Shown here: piece after piece, positions 1 through 7,733 of the stretch
Layout: the number at the start of each line of letters is the position of its first letter
Position numbering within the stretch: position 1 is the stretch's first letter
Source of the DNA: UMGS172 sp045649545
GTDB taxonomy: Bacteria > Bacillota > Clostridia > Oscillospirales > Acutalibacteraceae
Direction of reading: 5' to 3'
Length of the DNA stretch: 56,548 bases
Assembly (NCBI GenBank): GCA_045649545.1
Contig: JAZRQE010000016.1
Location: forward strand, 1 to 56,548
Notes under the pieces: model-generated
The model's input: the letters and a program-made list of their open reading frames with translations, nothing else
What the model was told of the DNA's origin: nothing
The model's database searches: none
Translations under genes and position numbers: made by a program

Positions 1-141
1 CTCGGTTATGTATGTTACGGCTCAAAAGTTGGTTGAGTATTCCGAAAGCAAGGGCTATTTGGTTGGCTCGCGTGGTTCGGTTGGTTCGTCTTTTGCCGCT
101 ACAATGGCAGGCATTTCGGAGGTTAACCCGTTAGTTCCGCA
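1..141. repeat. terminal direct repeat, copy 1 (contig end overlap)
   Basis: Bases 1-141 are identical to 56408-56548. The repeat lies inside polC, and the reading frame continues exactly when the two ends are merged. A perfect overlap of 141 bases is what a de Bruijn assembler run at k=141 leaves on a closed path. It is therefore more likely an assembly overlap than a biological duplication. Confidence 0.9.
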
Positions 142-1744
142 TTATGTTTGTCCGAAGTGTAAGCACAGTGAGTTTATACTTGACGGTTCGGTCGGTTCGG
201 GATTTGATTTACCGCCAAAAAAATGTCCCAAGTGTGGTGAAGAATATAATCGCGACGGACACGATATTCCGTTTGAAACCTTCTTGGGCTTTGACGGAGA
301 TAAAGTTCCTGATATTGACCAAAACTTCTCGGGTGAAGTTCAGCCGTTTGTTCATAAATATACTGAAGAACTTTTCGGCTCTGAAAACGTTTTTAAGGCA
401 GGTACTATTGCTACTGTTGCCGAAAAAACGGCGTTTGGATACGTTAAGCACTATGCCGAGGATTACGGTAAGGTTATGAATAAAGCTGAGGAAGCACGAT
501 TGGCCTCGGCTATCGACAGTGCGGCTATAAAACGTACTACCGGTCAGCATCCGGGAGGTATGGTTGTTGTTCCGAGGGATATGGAAATTTATGATTTCTG
601 CCCCGTTCAGCACCCTGCCGACAAGGTTGATTCGGATATGGTTACCACCCATTTCGATTTCCATAAAATTCACGATAACATTCTAAAACTTGACGAACTC
701 GGACACGATGTGCCGTCAATTTACAAGTATTTAGAGGAATATACAGGTATTCCTGTTTTGTCGGTTTCGATGAGTGACCCCGATGTTATGAGTCTTTTCG
801 GCTCACCCAAAGCGTTGGGCGTTACGGAGGGTGATATATTCTCAAAAACCGGAACATACGCTTTGCCGGAGTTGGGAACTAAATTCGTTCGTGATATGTT
901 GGTTGAGTCTAAACCCAAGACCTTTTCTGACTTGTTGCAGATTTCGGGTCTTTCCCACGGTACTGACGTTTGGATTGGCAACGCTCAGGAATTGATTCAA
1001 AACGGAACCTGTACTATTTCCGAGGTTATCGGTACCCGTGATAACATTATGACCTATCTTATCTACAAGGGCGTTCCCAAGAAAATGGCGTATAAAATTA
1101 TGGAAATTGTCCGTAAAGGTAAGGCTAAAAAAGGTCTTACAGAGGAACATATTCAAACCATGAAGGACAACAATGTACCGCAGTGGTATATTGATTCCTG
1201 CTACAAGATTAAGTATATGTTCCCGAAGGCTCACGCTGCGGCTTATATGATTGCAGCACTTCGTCTGGCTTGGTATAAGGTGCACCGTCCGGTTGAGTTC
1301 TACTGTGCATATTTTACCGTTCGTGCCGACGATATTGAGGTTGATACATTACTTAAAGGCAAAGAGGCAGTTATAAAACGCATTAACGATATTAAGCTTT
1401 TGGGTAACGCCGCCAGTGTTAAGGATAAGGGCGTTTTGGATAACCTTTTAATTTTTAACGAAATGCTTTGCCGTGGAATTGAGATTTTACCGATTGATTT
1501 AAGAAAATCACATTCACGTAAATTCTTGGTTGAAGACGGCAAAATGCGTTTGCCTATAGGTGTTTTGCCGGGTGTTGGTGAAAAGGCGGCAGCCGATATT
1601 CAAAAAGCGGTTGATGAGGGTAATTTCTTGTCAGTTGACGATTTACAGATTGAGTCGGGTGTTTCAAAATCGGTTATTGAAAGTCTTAAATCGGTTGGAG
1701 CTTTAAGCTTCTTGCCTGACACTAACCAAATGACACTGTTTTAA
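1..1744 (+). CDS. polC: DNA polymerase III PolC, C-terminal part (continues from 54330-56548)
   Basis: This is the C-terminal part of the Gram-positive replicative polymerase alpha subunit, which extends the DNA chain at the fork. Frame 2 is open from the window edge, so the ATG at 8 is internal. In order one sees the GSRGSVGSSF phosphate-binding motif, a four-Cys zinc module (CPKC then CPKCGEEY), the palm Asp pair in PDIDQNFSGE (near base 308), the TTGQHPGG and SGLSHGTDVWIGNA blocks, KYMFPKAHAAAY, and a C-terminal helix-hairpin-helix (LPGVGEKAA). It ends in NQMTLF, the usual PolC clamp-binding tail. Joined to the part at the window end it gives 1273 residues, against about 1440 in Bacillus subtilis. 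The missing length is the exonuclease domain (see the entry at 54330). GNAT and luxS follow closely, where rimP-nusA is more usual. Confidence 0.97.
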   Translation, partial: SVMYVTAQKLVEYSESKGYLVGSRGSVGSSFAATMAGISEVNPLVPHYVCPKCKHSEFILDGSVGSGFDLPPKKCPKCGEEYNRDGHDIPFETFLGFDGDKVPDIDQNFSGEVQPFVHKYTEELFGSENVFKAGTIATVAEKTAFGYVKHYAEDYGKVMNKAEEARLASAIDSAAIKRTTGQHPGGMVVVPRDMEIYDFCPVQHPADKVDSDMVTTHFDFHKIHDNILKLDELGHDVPSIYKYLEEYTGIPVLSVSMSDPDVMSLFGSPKALGVTEGDIFSKTGTYALPELGTKFVRDMLVESKPKTFSDLLQISGLSHGTDVWIGNAQELIQNGTCTISEVIGTRDNIMTYLIYKGVPKKMAYKIMEIVRKGKAKKGLTEEHIQTMKDNNVPQWYIDSCYKIKYMFPKAHAAAYMIAALRLAWYKVHRPVEFYCAYFTVRADDIEVDTLLKGKEAVIKRINDIKLLGNAASVKDKGVLDNLLIFNEMLCRGIEILPIDLRKSHSRKFLVEDGKMRLPIGVLPGVGEKAAADIQKAVDEGNFLSVDDLQIESGVSKSVIESLKSVGALSFLPDTNQMTLF

Positions 1745-1775
1745 ATTTTAAAAATAAAATCAAGGGGGTGAAGCT

Positions 1776-2345
1776 TTGTATAATGAATATTTTGTACCGT
1801 ATCCGGTCATTGAAACCGAGCGTTTGAAATTAAGAATGGTACGAAAGACTGACGCAGAGGATTTATACGAGCTTTGCCGCCGTCCCGAAACGTCAAGGTT
1901 TTCGCTTTGGAGTCCGCACGAGGATTTGAAAGAAACCAAAGAGTTTATTGCTTACCAGATTTCACTTTACCGCAGACGTAAATGTATGTTTTTCGTGGTA
2001 GAGGAAAAGGAAAGTATGAAAGTAATCGGCACCTGCAGTTATGTTTCAATGGACAGTGACTACAAAATGGCAGAAATCGGTTACAGTATTTTAAGTGACC
2101 TTTGGAATCACGGTTTTGCTACCGAGGTTGCCGAGGCACTTACGGGTTATGCTTTTGACCGTATTGGAGTGCAAAGAGTTTTTGCAAGACTTTTACCGCA
2201 AAACACCGCTTCGGCAAGAGTTTTACTCAAATTAGGGTTCGAATTTGAGGGACGTGCAAAGAACGGTTTTTACTATAACGGCCGTGTCGATGATGTTGAC
2301 GTTTACGGAATAACCGATGATATGTATTTTGAAAGCAGAGGATAA
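1776..2345 (+). CDS. GNAT family N-acetyltransferase (RimJ/RimL type)
   Basis: This is a 189-residue acetyl-CoA-dependent N-acetyltransferase, probably acting on a protein N-terminus or small amine; the substrate cannot be read. It opens with IETERLKLRMVRKTDAEDL, the usual RimJ/RimL beginning. It carries the acetyl-CoA region around EIGYSILSDLWNHGFATEV and the VLLKLGFEFEG end motif. The start is TTG at 1776, chosen because a strong ribosome site (AGGGGGTG) ends six bases upstream and no ATG lies nearby. It begins 31 bp after polC and is followed after one base by luxS, so the three are probably co-transcribed. Confidence 0.85.
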   Translation: MYNEYFVPYPVIETERLKLRMVRKTDAEDLYELCRRPETSRFSLWSPHEDLKETKEFIAYQISLYRRRKCMFFVVEEKESMKVIGTCSYVSMDSDYKMAEIGYSILSDLWNHGFATEVAEALTGYAFDRIGVQRVFARLLPQNTASARVLLKLGFEFEGRAKNGFYYNGRVDDVDVYGITDDMYFESRG

Positions 2346-2346
2346 T

Positions 2347-2799
2347 ATGGACAGAATAGCAAGTTTTGAGGTTGACCACAACAAATTGCAGAGAGGTATT
2401 TACACCTCGCGTGTTGATGGCGATATTGTGACCTATGATATAAGAATGAAGTTGCCCAACAGTGGGAATTATCTTAATAATCCTGCAATGCACACGATTG
2501 AGCATATTGTGGCAACCTTTGTTCGAAACAGTGAGTTTCGTGACAGAATTATTTACTTTGGACCTATGGGTTGCCGTACCGGTTTTTATTTATTGGTAAG
2601 AGATATAGAGCCTTACGCCGTTATAAATTTAGTGCGTGACGCATTCCAGTTTTTAAAGGAGTTCCAAGGGGATGTGCCGGGTGTTTCAAAAATTGAGTGC
2701 GGAAACTATTTGGAACATGATTTGGCTGATGCTAAACGTGAGGCAGTTGAATATTTGCCGGTATTAGACGGCTATACTGTCGAGATGTTAAAATATTAG
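2347..2799 (+). CDS. luxS: S-ribosylhomocysteine lyase LuxS
   Basis: LuxS cleaves S-ribosylhomocysteine to homocysteine and 4,5-dihydroxypentane-2,3-dione, the precursor of autoinducer-2, within the activated methyl cycle. The 150-residue length is normal. The metal site is visible as HTIEH (about residues 49-53) plus the Cys of ECGNYLEHD, and the catalytic Cys lies in GPMGCRTGFY. The start was set at ATG 2347 (MDRIASFEVDH), because an AGAGG ribosome site precedes it and the longer frame has no family match. It sits directly behind the GNAT gene. No pfs (nucleosidase) gene is in the window. Confidence 0.96.
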   Translation: MDRIASFEVDHNKLQRGIYTSRVDGDIVTYDIRMKLPNSGNYLNNPAMHTIEHIVATFVRNSEFRDRIIYFGPMGCRTGFYLLVRDIEPYAVINLVRDAFQFLKEFQGDVPGVSKIECGNYLEHDLADAKREAVEYLPVLDGYTVEMLKY

Positions 2800-2851
2800 T
2801 TTACATAATTTGGACTATTGAAATTACTTTTAAAATATTGTATTTTTATAC

Positions 2852-4126
2852 ATGGGTGATAATTTGTTTAAATTTAAAGGAATTTTAAAGTTTTTTGGCA
2901 CTAAAAAAGGTCGCGTTGTGGCGGCTTTGGTTGCTGTTTTAATAAGTTTAGGTGTGACGTCTATTGCTTTTTTACTGAACAGTGGAAAGTCGGAAGAAAA
3001 AGTATTGACCGTATCCGCGGTTGAGGTTAAATTCAACGGCAAGTCGGTTGGGTTTGTTGAGGAAACAACCACCGCCCAAAGCATTACCGATTTAGTAAAA
3101 CGTGATGTTTACGGTGAAGTGGACTGCTCTTCATTCGAGTTTGTTGAGGCTTCGGTTACACCCGAAAGCATTACTGATAGTGAAACTATTGTTTCGGCAG
3201 TGGCAGATGAAGAAATCGGCGTAATTAATGCTTGCGGTGTTTATGTTGACAAAAACCTTGTTGCTGTTGCTAAAACAAAAGCTGAGGTAGACGCTTTATT
3301 GACTGAACTTACTCAAAAGTTTACCGCCAATGGTGCAGAGTTGGTTGAGGTTACCAATAATGCAGAATTTTTAGATATTCGTACTACTAAAGACTTTTTT
3401 GAGCAAAATAAAATCAATTCAGAAGCGCTGGTTAACGGTGACTACGGAGTACAGATTGTAACCAAAAAAACTGTGACGTACGAGGCAAAGATTTCATATA
3501 AGACCGAGAAAAAATACAATAACGAAAAAACTACCGATTACAGTAAGGTGCTTCAAGCGGGTGAAAACGGGTTGAAAAAGGTGACAGATGAGGTTACCTA
3601 TGTAAACGGCGAAAAGTCGGAAACTAAAACTTTAAACAGTACCGTTATTACCGAAGCGGTTAATAAAATTGTAGAATACGGCAACAAGCGTGACTATGTT
3701 TACTATAAGGGTTATAAGTTGGCTAGTTCAATTTATCACGCCGATTTAGCAGAAATGCATTTTCCGGTTGACTTTGCAAGTAACGTTTACATAACCTCGT
3801 TCTGGGGTGACGGAAGAGGTCATAAGGGACTTGATATTTCAGCATCTAAAGGAAAGAATGTCTATGCCGCACTTGATGGTACCGTTACCTATTCAGGTAC
3901 TAACGGTGGCTACGGTAAATTAGTTGTCATAAAGCATGACGATAAAACCTCAACAGCATACGCTCATAACAGTGTACTTAATGTCAAGGTCGGAGATAAG
4001 GTGACCAAAGGGCAGGTAATTGCCAAGGTTGGCTCGACCGGAAATTCTACCGGACCTCACGTTCATTTTGAGGTAAGAATCAATGGCAACCGAGTAGACG
4101 CCGCACCGTATTTAGGTTTAAGATAA
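2852..4126 (+). CDS. membrane-anchored G5 / M23 (LytM) peptidoglycan endopeptidase
   Basis: This 424-residue protein is predicted to sit outside the membrane and cut, or help control cutting of, peptidoglycan peptide bridges. An N-terminal membrane anchor lies at about residues 20-42. A G5-like beta domain (TYEAKISYKTEKKYNNE through TVITEAV) lies at about 205-270. The C-terminal M23 domain has the zinc motifs HKGLD and HVHFE, with an intact YAHNS segment between them. The ATG at 2852 has no clear ribosome site upstream. A TTG four codons later is preceded by GGGTG and may be the true start. Its own terminator follows at once, so it may be a single-gene unit. Confidence 0.9.
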   Translation: MGDNLFKFKGILKFFGTKKGRVVAALVAVLISLGVTSIAFLLNSGKSEEKVLTVSAVEVKFNGKSVGFVEETTTAQSITDLVKRDVYGEVDCSSFEFVEASVTPESITDSETIVSAVADEEIGVINACGVYVDKNLVAVAKTKAEVDALLTELTQKFTANGAELVEVTNNAEFLDIRTTKDFFEQNKINSEALVNGDYGVQIVTKKTVTYEAKISYKTEKKYNNEKTTDYSKVLQAGENGLKKVTDEVTYVNGEKSETKTLNSTVITEAVNKIVEYGNKRDYVYYKGYKLASSIYHADLAEMHFPVDFASNVYITSFWGDGRGHKGLDISASKGKNVYAALDGTVTYSGTNGGYGKLVVIKHDDKTSTAYAHNSVLNVKVGDKVTKGQVIAKVGSTGNSTGPHVHFEVRINGNRVDAAPYLGLR

Positions 4127-4131
4127 AATCG

Positions 4132-4168
4132 AAAAAAGATTGAGTGAATTTCTGCTCAATCTTTTTTT
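4132..4168 (+). terminator. intrinsic terminator after the M23 peptidase
   Basis: A 13-bp stem (AAAAAAGATTGAG with CTCAATCTTTTTT) closes a short loop and runs into a T-rich tract. It separates the polC-luxS-peptidase group from the flavin module. Confidence 0.85.
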
Positions 4169-4253
4169 GTTATATTTTTACATTTTAAGTTTTGGAATAA
4201 TTATTGGAAAACTTCAAAAAATATCTCTACAAAAATAATCAGGAGATGTTTTT

Positions 4254-4745
4254 ATGAAAAAAATCAAAAGTTTAATTTGCATTGCTTTGGCTGTGATGTT
4301 GATGCTTTCGTTTACCGCTTGTAAGAAGAAAGATAAAAATGATGACAATCTTATTTCCGACCACAATGGCTCTGCTTCGGTTAAGTATAAAGACGGTGAA
4401 TACAAGGCTTCGGAAAGCAAGTTTGATGACCAAGGGTACAAGCCTACCGTAAAGGTAGTTGTTAAAGACGGTAAGCTGTATTCGGTTGACTGTGACGATG
4501 AATTTCAGGATGACGGCACAAAAAAGGCTCATTCCGAAAGCGGAAAGTATAATATGAAAGCCGGCGGTTCGCAGTATCAATGGCACGAGGAAATCGCATT
4601 TTTTGAAAAGTATGTTGTGGAAAACGGATTGGAAAATATAAATCTTAACGGTGAGGGTAAAACCGATACAATTGCAGGATGTACCATTGCAGTTGACCAC
4701 TATGTAAAGCTTATCAAAAAGGCTTTGGAAAAAGCAAAGGAATAA
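4254..4745 (+). CDS. FMN-binding-domain lipoprotein (probable flavinylated electron carrier)
   Basis: This is a 163-residue secreted lipoprotein. A signal peptide ends in the lipobox LSFTAC, giving a lipidated Cys near residue 22, followed by a Lys/Asp-rich linker. The rest resembles the FMN-binding domain of extracytosolic electron carriers: DGEY start, SQYQWHEEIAFFEKY, then TDTIAGCTIAVD. In this family ApbE links FMN to the Thr of a Dxx(S/T)GA(T/S) motif. Here the site reads DTIAGCT, so Thr is kept but two neighbours are unusual (Ala for Ser/Thr, Cys for Ala). apbE lies directly opposite, tail to tail. The ribosome site AGGAGAT precedes ATG 4254. Role inferred: passing electrons outside the membrane. 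Confidence 0.75.
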   Translation: MKKIKSLICIALAVMLMLSFTACKKKDKNDDNLISDHNGSASVKYKDGEYKASESKFDDQGYKPTVKVVVKDGKLYSVDCDDEFQDDGTKKAHSESGKYNMKAGGSQYQWHEEIAFFEKYVVENGLENINLNGEGKTDTIAGCTIAVDHYVKLIKKALEKAKE

Positions 4746-4754
4746 TATTTATAA

Positions 4755-4786
4755 AATAAAAGCCGACCAATTGGTCGGCTTTTATT
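4755..4786. terminator. bidirectional terminator between lipoprotein and apbE
   Basis: A perfect inverted repeat with GCCGACC arms around AATT is flanked by A-rich and T-rich tracts on both sides. It can therefore end transcription of the + strand lipoprotein gene and the minus strand apbE gene. It overlaps the apbE stop codon. Confidence 0.9.
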
Positions 4787-5780
4787 ATTTTAAGGTAATA
4801 TGCGGTTGACCATCTATAACCGTTTGAGTTAGTCCGTCGGTTAAGATTAGGTTGCCGTCAGTATCAATAAATATCAATTCCGCGTTGTACTGTTTTGCGA
4901 GTTTAGTACCTTTGTCAACTCCTAAATTAAGGCAGGCGGTGGAAAGTCCGTCAGCAACGGTTGACGAGTCGGTTATTACTGTGACTGAGGTGATTTCGTT
5001 GTCTGAAGGGTAGCCGGTTTTAGGGTCGATAATATGATGGTAGATTTTGTTCTGGAATTCAAAATACCGTTGGTAAATACCCGAAGTGACGACAGTTTTG
5101 TCGGTTAAATTCAAAACGGCTGAAAGTTCACCGCTTTTACCGAACGGTTTTTGCAGACCAACAGAAAAGAGTTGTCCTTGCTTGCTACCGATTAACAGAG
5201 TGTTACCGCCCAAATTTATAACGGCACTTGTAACGCCATTCGACTTAAGATATTGTTTGACTTTATCTGCAATAAAGCCTTTGGCAATTCCGCCTAAATC
5301 AATTTTGGCGTTTTCCTTTGCGGTTACGGTTATGCCGTTGATTATAACATTATTATGGTTTACATAATCCAAATTTTCTTTTATTTCCGTTTCCTCGGGT
5401 GGGACGGTGCGGTTTCTGACATCCCAAATCTCAACCAACGGCAAAACGGTTGGGTCAAAAGCACCGTTTGATGTTTTTGCAATGTTTAGTGCCGTTTTCA
5501 AAAGTTCGGCAGTGTCGGGCGAAACACTGACAGGCGTGCCGTTTGAGTGGTTTATTTTATATACATCACTCGATTGAACCGTTTTGCTCAAAAGGTTTTC
5601 ATAATTTTTGCAAAGAGTTATCGCACCGCCTAAAGCGTCGGGGTCACCGTCATAAATAGTGATTGATATTACGGTGTCTAACATAAATTCGGTTTTTGTT
5701 AAGGGGTAAATATTTTCCTTGCACCCGACAGAATATATACTCAACAGTAAGCACAGTAAAATTAAAATTGTTTTCTTCAC
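4785..5780 (-). CDS. apbE: FAD:protein FMN transferase ApbE (lipoprotein)
   Basis: ApbE moves FMN from FAD onto Thr or Ser of target proteins outside the membrane, using Mg2+. The reading gives 331 residues with a signal peptide and lipobox (YSVGC). Next comes MLDTVISITIYDGD, then NGAFDPTV, DLGGIAKGFIADKV, the INLGGNTLLIG flavin-site block and HHIIDPKTGYP. The start is taken as GTG at 5780, because GAGGTC lies just upstream and the signal peptide begins there. The longer frame adds 25 residues with no signal. The convergent FMN-binding lipoprotein and the divergent NusG-II/Gx pair are the likely partners and target. Confidence 0.95.
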   Translation of the reverse strand: MKKTILILLCLLLSIYSVGCKENIYPLTKTEFMLDTVISITIYDGDPDALGGAITLCKNYENLLSKTVQSSDVYKINHSNGTPVSVSPDTAELLKTALNIAKTSNGAFDPTVLPLVEIWDVRNRTVPPEETEIKENLDYVNHNNVIINGITVTAKENAKIDLGGIAKGFIADKVKQYLKSNGVTSAVINLGGNTLLIGSKQGQLFSVGLQKPFGKSGELSAVLNLTDKTVVTSGIYQRYFEFQNKIYHHIIDPKTGYPSDNEITSVTVITDSSTVADGLSTACLNLGVDKGTKLAKQYNAELIFIDTDGNLILTDGLTQTVIDGQPHITLK

Positions 5781-5798
5781 TTTGACCTCGTTTAATTT

Positions 5799-5827
5799 TT
5801 TATATGATTCTTGGCTGAAGTTGTCAA
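5799..5827 (-). promoter_or_regulatory. promoter of apbE
   Basis: On the minus strand TTGACA (plus 5822-5827) and TATAAA (plus 5799-5804) are separated by 17 bp, upstream of the GTG start at 5780. Confidence 0.75.
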
Positions 5828-5856
5828 TAATAATCATTGCTGTAAAGAAGAGCAAG

Positions 5857-5885
5857 TTGCATTATAATGAAAAATATGGTAAAAT
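5857..5885 (+). promoter_or_regulatory. promoter of the NusG-II/Gx pair
   Basis: TTGCAT (5857-5862) and TAAAAT (5880-5885) are 17 bp apart, 36 bp before the start codon of the NusG-II gene. It is back to back with the apbE promoter. Confidence 0.65.
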
Positions 5886-5920
5886 AAATTTTAAAGTATT
5901 TTAGGTGAGGTGACGTCAAA

Positions 5921-6253
5921 ATGGTAAAAAAGGGTGATATAATTTTGTCGGTCGGCATTATTGTTTTGGCGATTGCTTTTGTTTTGGGATTTTTTCTTTT
6001 TAAAACCGAGGGCAAGCAGGTTGTAATTACTGTTGACGGTGAGGTTTTCGGCAGATACTCAATTTCTACTGACCAAGAGATAGAGGTTAAAACCGAGCGA
6101 GGGGTAAATATTGTGGCAATATATGACGGCAAGGTGTCGGTAACGGCGGCTGACTGTCCTGATAAATACTGTGTCAGTCACGTTGCGGTTAATGAAACGG
6201 GTGAAACCGTGGTTTGCCTCCCGCACCGAATGATTGTGGAGGTGGTTGAATGA
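5921..6253 (+). CDS. NusG domain II-containing membrane-anchored protein
   Basis: This 110-residue protein has one N-terminal membrane helix (about residues 7-27, DIILSVGIIVLAIAFVLGFF) and an outside beta domain of the NusG-II type. The marks are VVITVDGEVFGRYSI, NIVAIYDGKVSV, DCPDKYCV and VVCLPHRMIVEV; the two Cys pairs (DCPDKYC and VCLPH) are typical of this family. It overlaps the next gene by four bases. It is not the transcription factor NusG: there is no NGN domain. In Bacillota such proteins often neighbour Gx transporters and flavinylation genes, and the same arrangement is seen here. The exact activity is unknown. Confidence 0.85.
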   Translation: MVKKGDIILSVGIIVLAIAFVLGFFLFKTEGKQVVITVDGEVFGRYSISTDQEIEVKTERGVNIVAIYDGKVSVTAADCPDKYCVSHVAVNETGETVVCLPHRMIVEVVE

Positions 6254-6741
6254 AAGCAACTTTTAAAACCGCCTTTTACGGTGCAATGTTGAGTATGGCA
6301 ATTATCTGCGGATATGTTGAAATGTTGATTCCGTTTGATTTTGGCATTCCCGGAATAAAATTGGGATTGGCAAACATTGTGGCATTGGTATTGCTTTATA
6401 AAAAAGGTTTTTTACCGGCTTTGGCGGTCAATATTGCAAGGGTATTGTTAGTTGGTATCTTATTCGGCAACACAATGAGCATTTTTTATGCATTGTCAGG
6501 CGGTATATTAAGCCTTATCGTTATGTGGCTCGTAAAAAAGGCACCGGTGTTTTCCACAGTAGGTGTCAGCGTTGCGGGTGCGGCGGCACACAACATAGGT
6601 CAGCTTTTGGCGGCACTTATTGTAATAGGTTTTAGAGCCGTTATGTTCTATCTTCCGTTTTTGCTGGTTTCGGGTGTTATTACGGGGTTTTTAGTTGGGC
6701 TTGGTGCTTCGCTTATAATAAAACGTGTAAAGCTACTCTAA
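6250..6741 (+). CDS. Gx transporter family / HepS-I-like membrane protein
   Basis: This 163-residue protein is almost wholly membrane helices, about five, starting with YGAMLSMAIICGYVEMLIPF. The PGIKLGLANIVALVLLY block and the GNTMSIFYALSGGILSLI segment mark the Gx transporter family, also annotated as heptaprenyl diphosphate synthase component I. The shape resembles ECF-type substrate-binding components. No prenyl synthase motif (DDxxD) is present, so the synthase name is probably misleading. It overlaps the NusG-II gene by four bases (ATGA), which indicates joint translation, and it probably belongs to the flavin redox module. Confidence 0.8.
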   Translation: MKATFKTAFYGAMLSMAIICGYVEMLIPFDFGIPGIKLGLANIVALVLLYKKGFLPALAVNIARVLLVGILFGNTMSIFYALSGGILSLIVMWLVKKAPVFSTVGVSVAGAAAHNIGQLLAALIVIGFRAVMFYLPFLLVSGVITGFLVGLGASLIIKRVKLL

Positions 6742-6753
6742 ACTTAACTTGTG

Positions 6754-6782
6754 TTGACTTTTTTGTCGAAATTTTATATAAT
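6754..6782 (+). promoter_or_regulatory. promoter of the glycosyltransferase pair
   Basis: TTGACT (6754-6759) and a perfect TATAAT (6777-6782) are spaced by 17 bp, 36 bp upstream of the first glycosyltransferase start. Confidence 0.85.
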
Positions 6783-6818
6783 ATTCAAAAATGATTGTAA
6801 TTTAAAGGAAGTGGAATT

Positions 6819-7715
6819 TTGAAAAAAACCACATTGAGATTGCAGACAATTCTTTATTATAATGAAATTGAAAATTTGGAGAAATCGTTGGCAAGCATAG
6901 CAAAAGCTGTTGAGGTTTCGAAATTGAAAGACGGTACTATTGAGTTTATCGATATTTGCTATGGCGACGCTTCTGCCGAGCCGATTTTTACCGAAGAAAA
7001 AATCGCTGAATACAATAAAAAATACGGCAAGTTTTTTAATTTAGAGTATATGTTTTTCGGGTTTAACTCGGGTACATCAAAGGGACAGAACGTAATGTTT
7101 GAAACGTGCAAGTCTGAATATTTACTTGCAATGAACCCGGATGTTATTGTTTGCCCTGAATTTTTTCTTGAAATGATGAAACCGTATGAGATAATGGAAA
7201 ATGTCGGTATGGTCGAGGCAAGACAGTGTCCTTTAGAGCATCCGAAGATTTTTGACCTCAAAACCGGTGAAGAGCCGTGGGGTGCTATGGCTTGCGTTAT
7301 TATTCCGTCGGCTGTTTTCAAAAAGTTGGGCGGACTTGATGAGAAAAACTTTTTCCTTTACTGTGACGATGTTGATTTTTCGTGGCGTTTGCGTTTAAAC
7401 GGATACAAGGTTATTTACCGTCCACGTGCATTTGTTTATCACGCAAAGCGGATTGATGATAAAGGCGGTGTTCAACCGACCAACGCAGAACTTTATTATT
7501 CTGCCGAAGCAGCATTGCTTATGGCGTATAAGTATTCCGATGATGCAAGGTTAAAACGCTTTTTGGAGCTTTTTGAAAAGGGTAGTGAGCAACAAAAGAA
7601 GGCTGCTGCTGAGTTTTACCGCCGTAAAGAAAACGGTTTACTTACCGAGCGTCTTGACAAAGACCACAAAATTGCCTCGTTTACTGAATGGGGTTATTCC
7701 TTAAACCGCTATTGA
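6819..7715 (+). CDS. family 2 glycosyltransferase
   Basis: This is a 298-residue GT-A fold enzyme predicted to move a sugar from a nucleotide donor onto a cell-surface glycan. The N-terminal strand is LRLQTILYYNEIENLEKSL. The region GFNSGTSKGQNVMF, the donor motif MNPDVIV (DxD-like) and the acceptor block FFLYCDDVDFSWRLRLNGYKV are typical of rhamnosyltransferase-like GT2 enzymes. No membrane helix is seen, so it should work at the inner membrane face. It starts a two-gene unit with the next glycosyltransferase, 18 bp apart. Donor and acceptor cannot be told. Confidence 0.85.
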   Translation: MKKTTLRLQTILYYNEIENLEKSLASIAKAVEVSKLKDGTIEFIDICYGDASAEPIFTEEKIAEYNKKYGKFFNLEYMFFGFNSGTSKGQNVMFETCKSEYLLAMNPDVIVCPEFFLEMMKPYEIMENVGMVEARQCPLEHPKIFDLKTGEEPWGAMACVIIPSAVFKKLGGLDEKNFFLYCDDVDFSWRLRLNGYKVIYRPRAFVYHAKRIDDKGGVQPTNAELYYSAEAALLMAYKYSDDARLKRFLELFEKGSEQQKKAAAEFYRRKENGLLTERLDKDHKIASFTEWGYSLNRY

Positions 7716-7733
7716 TTATAAAAGAGGTGTGTT

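Noticed and set aside
8..1744. A separate short polymerase gene starting at base 8
   Set aside because: The frame is open upstream and continues exactly from the polC part at the window end; the ATG is internal.
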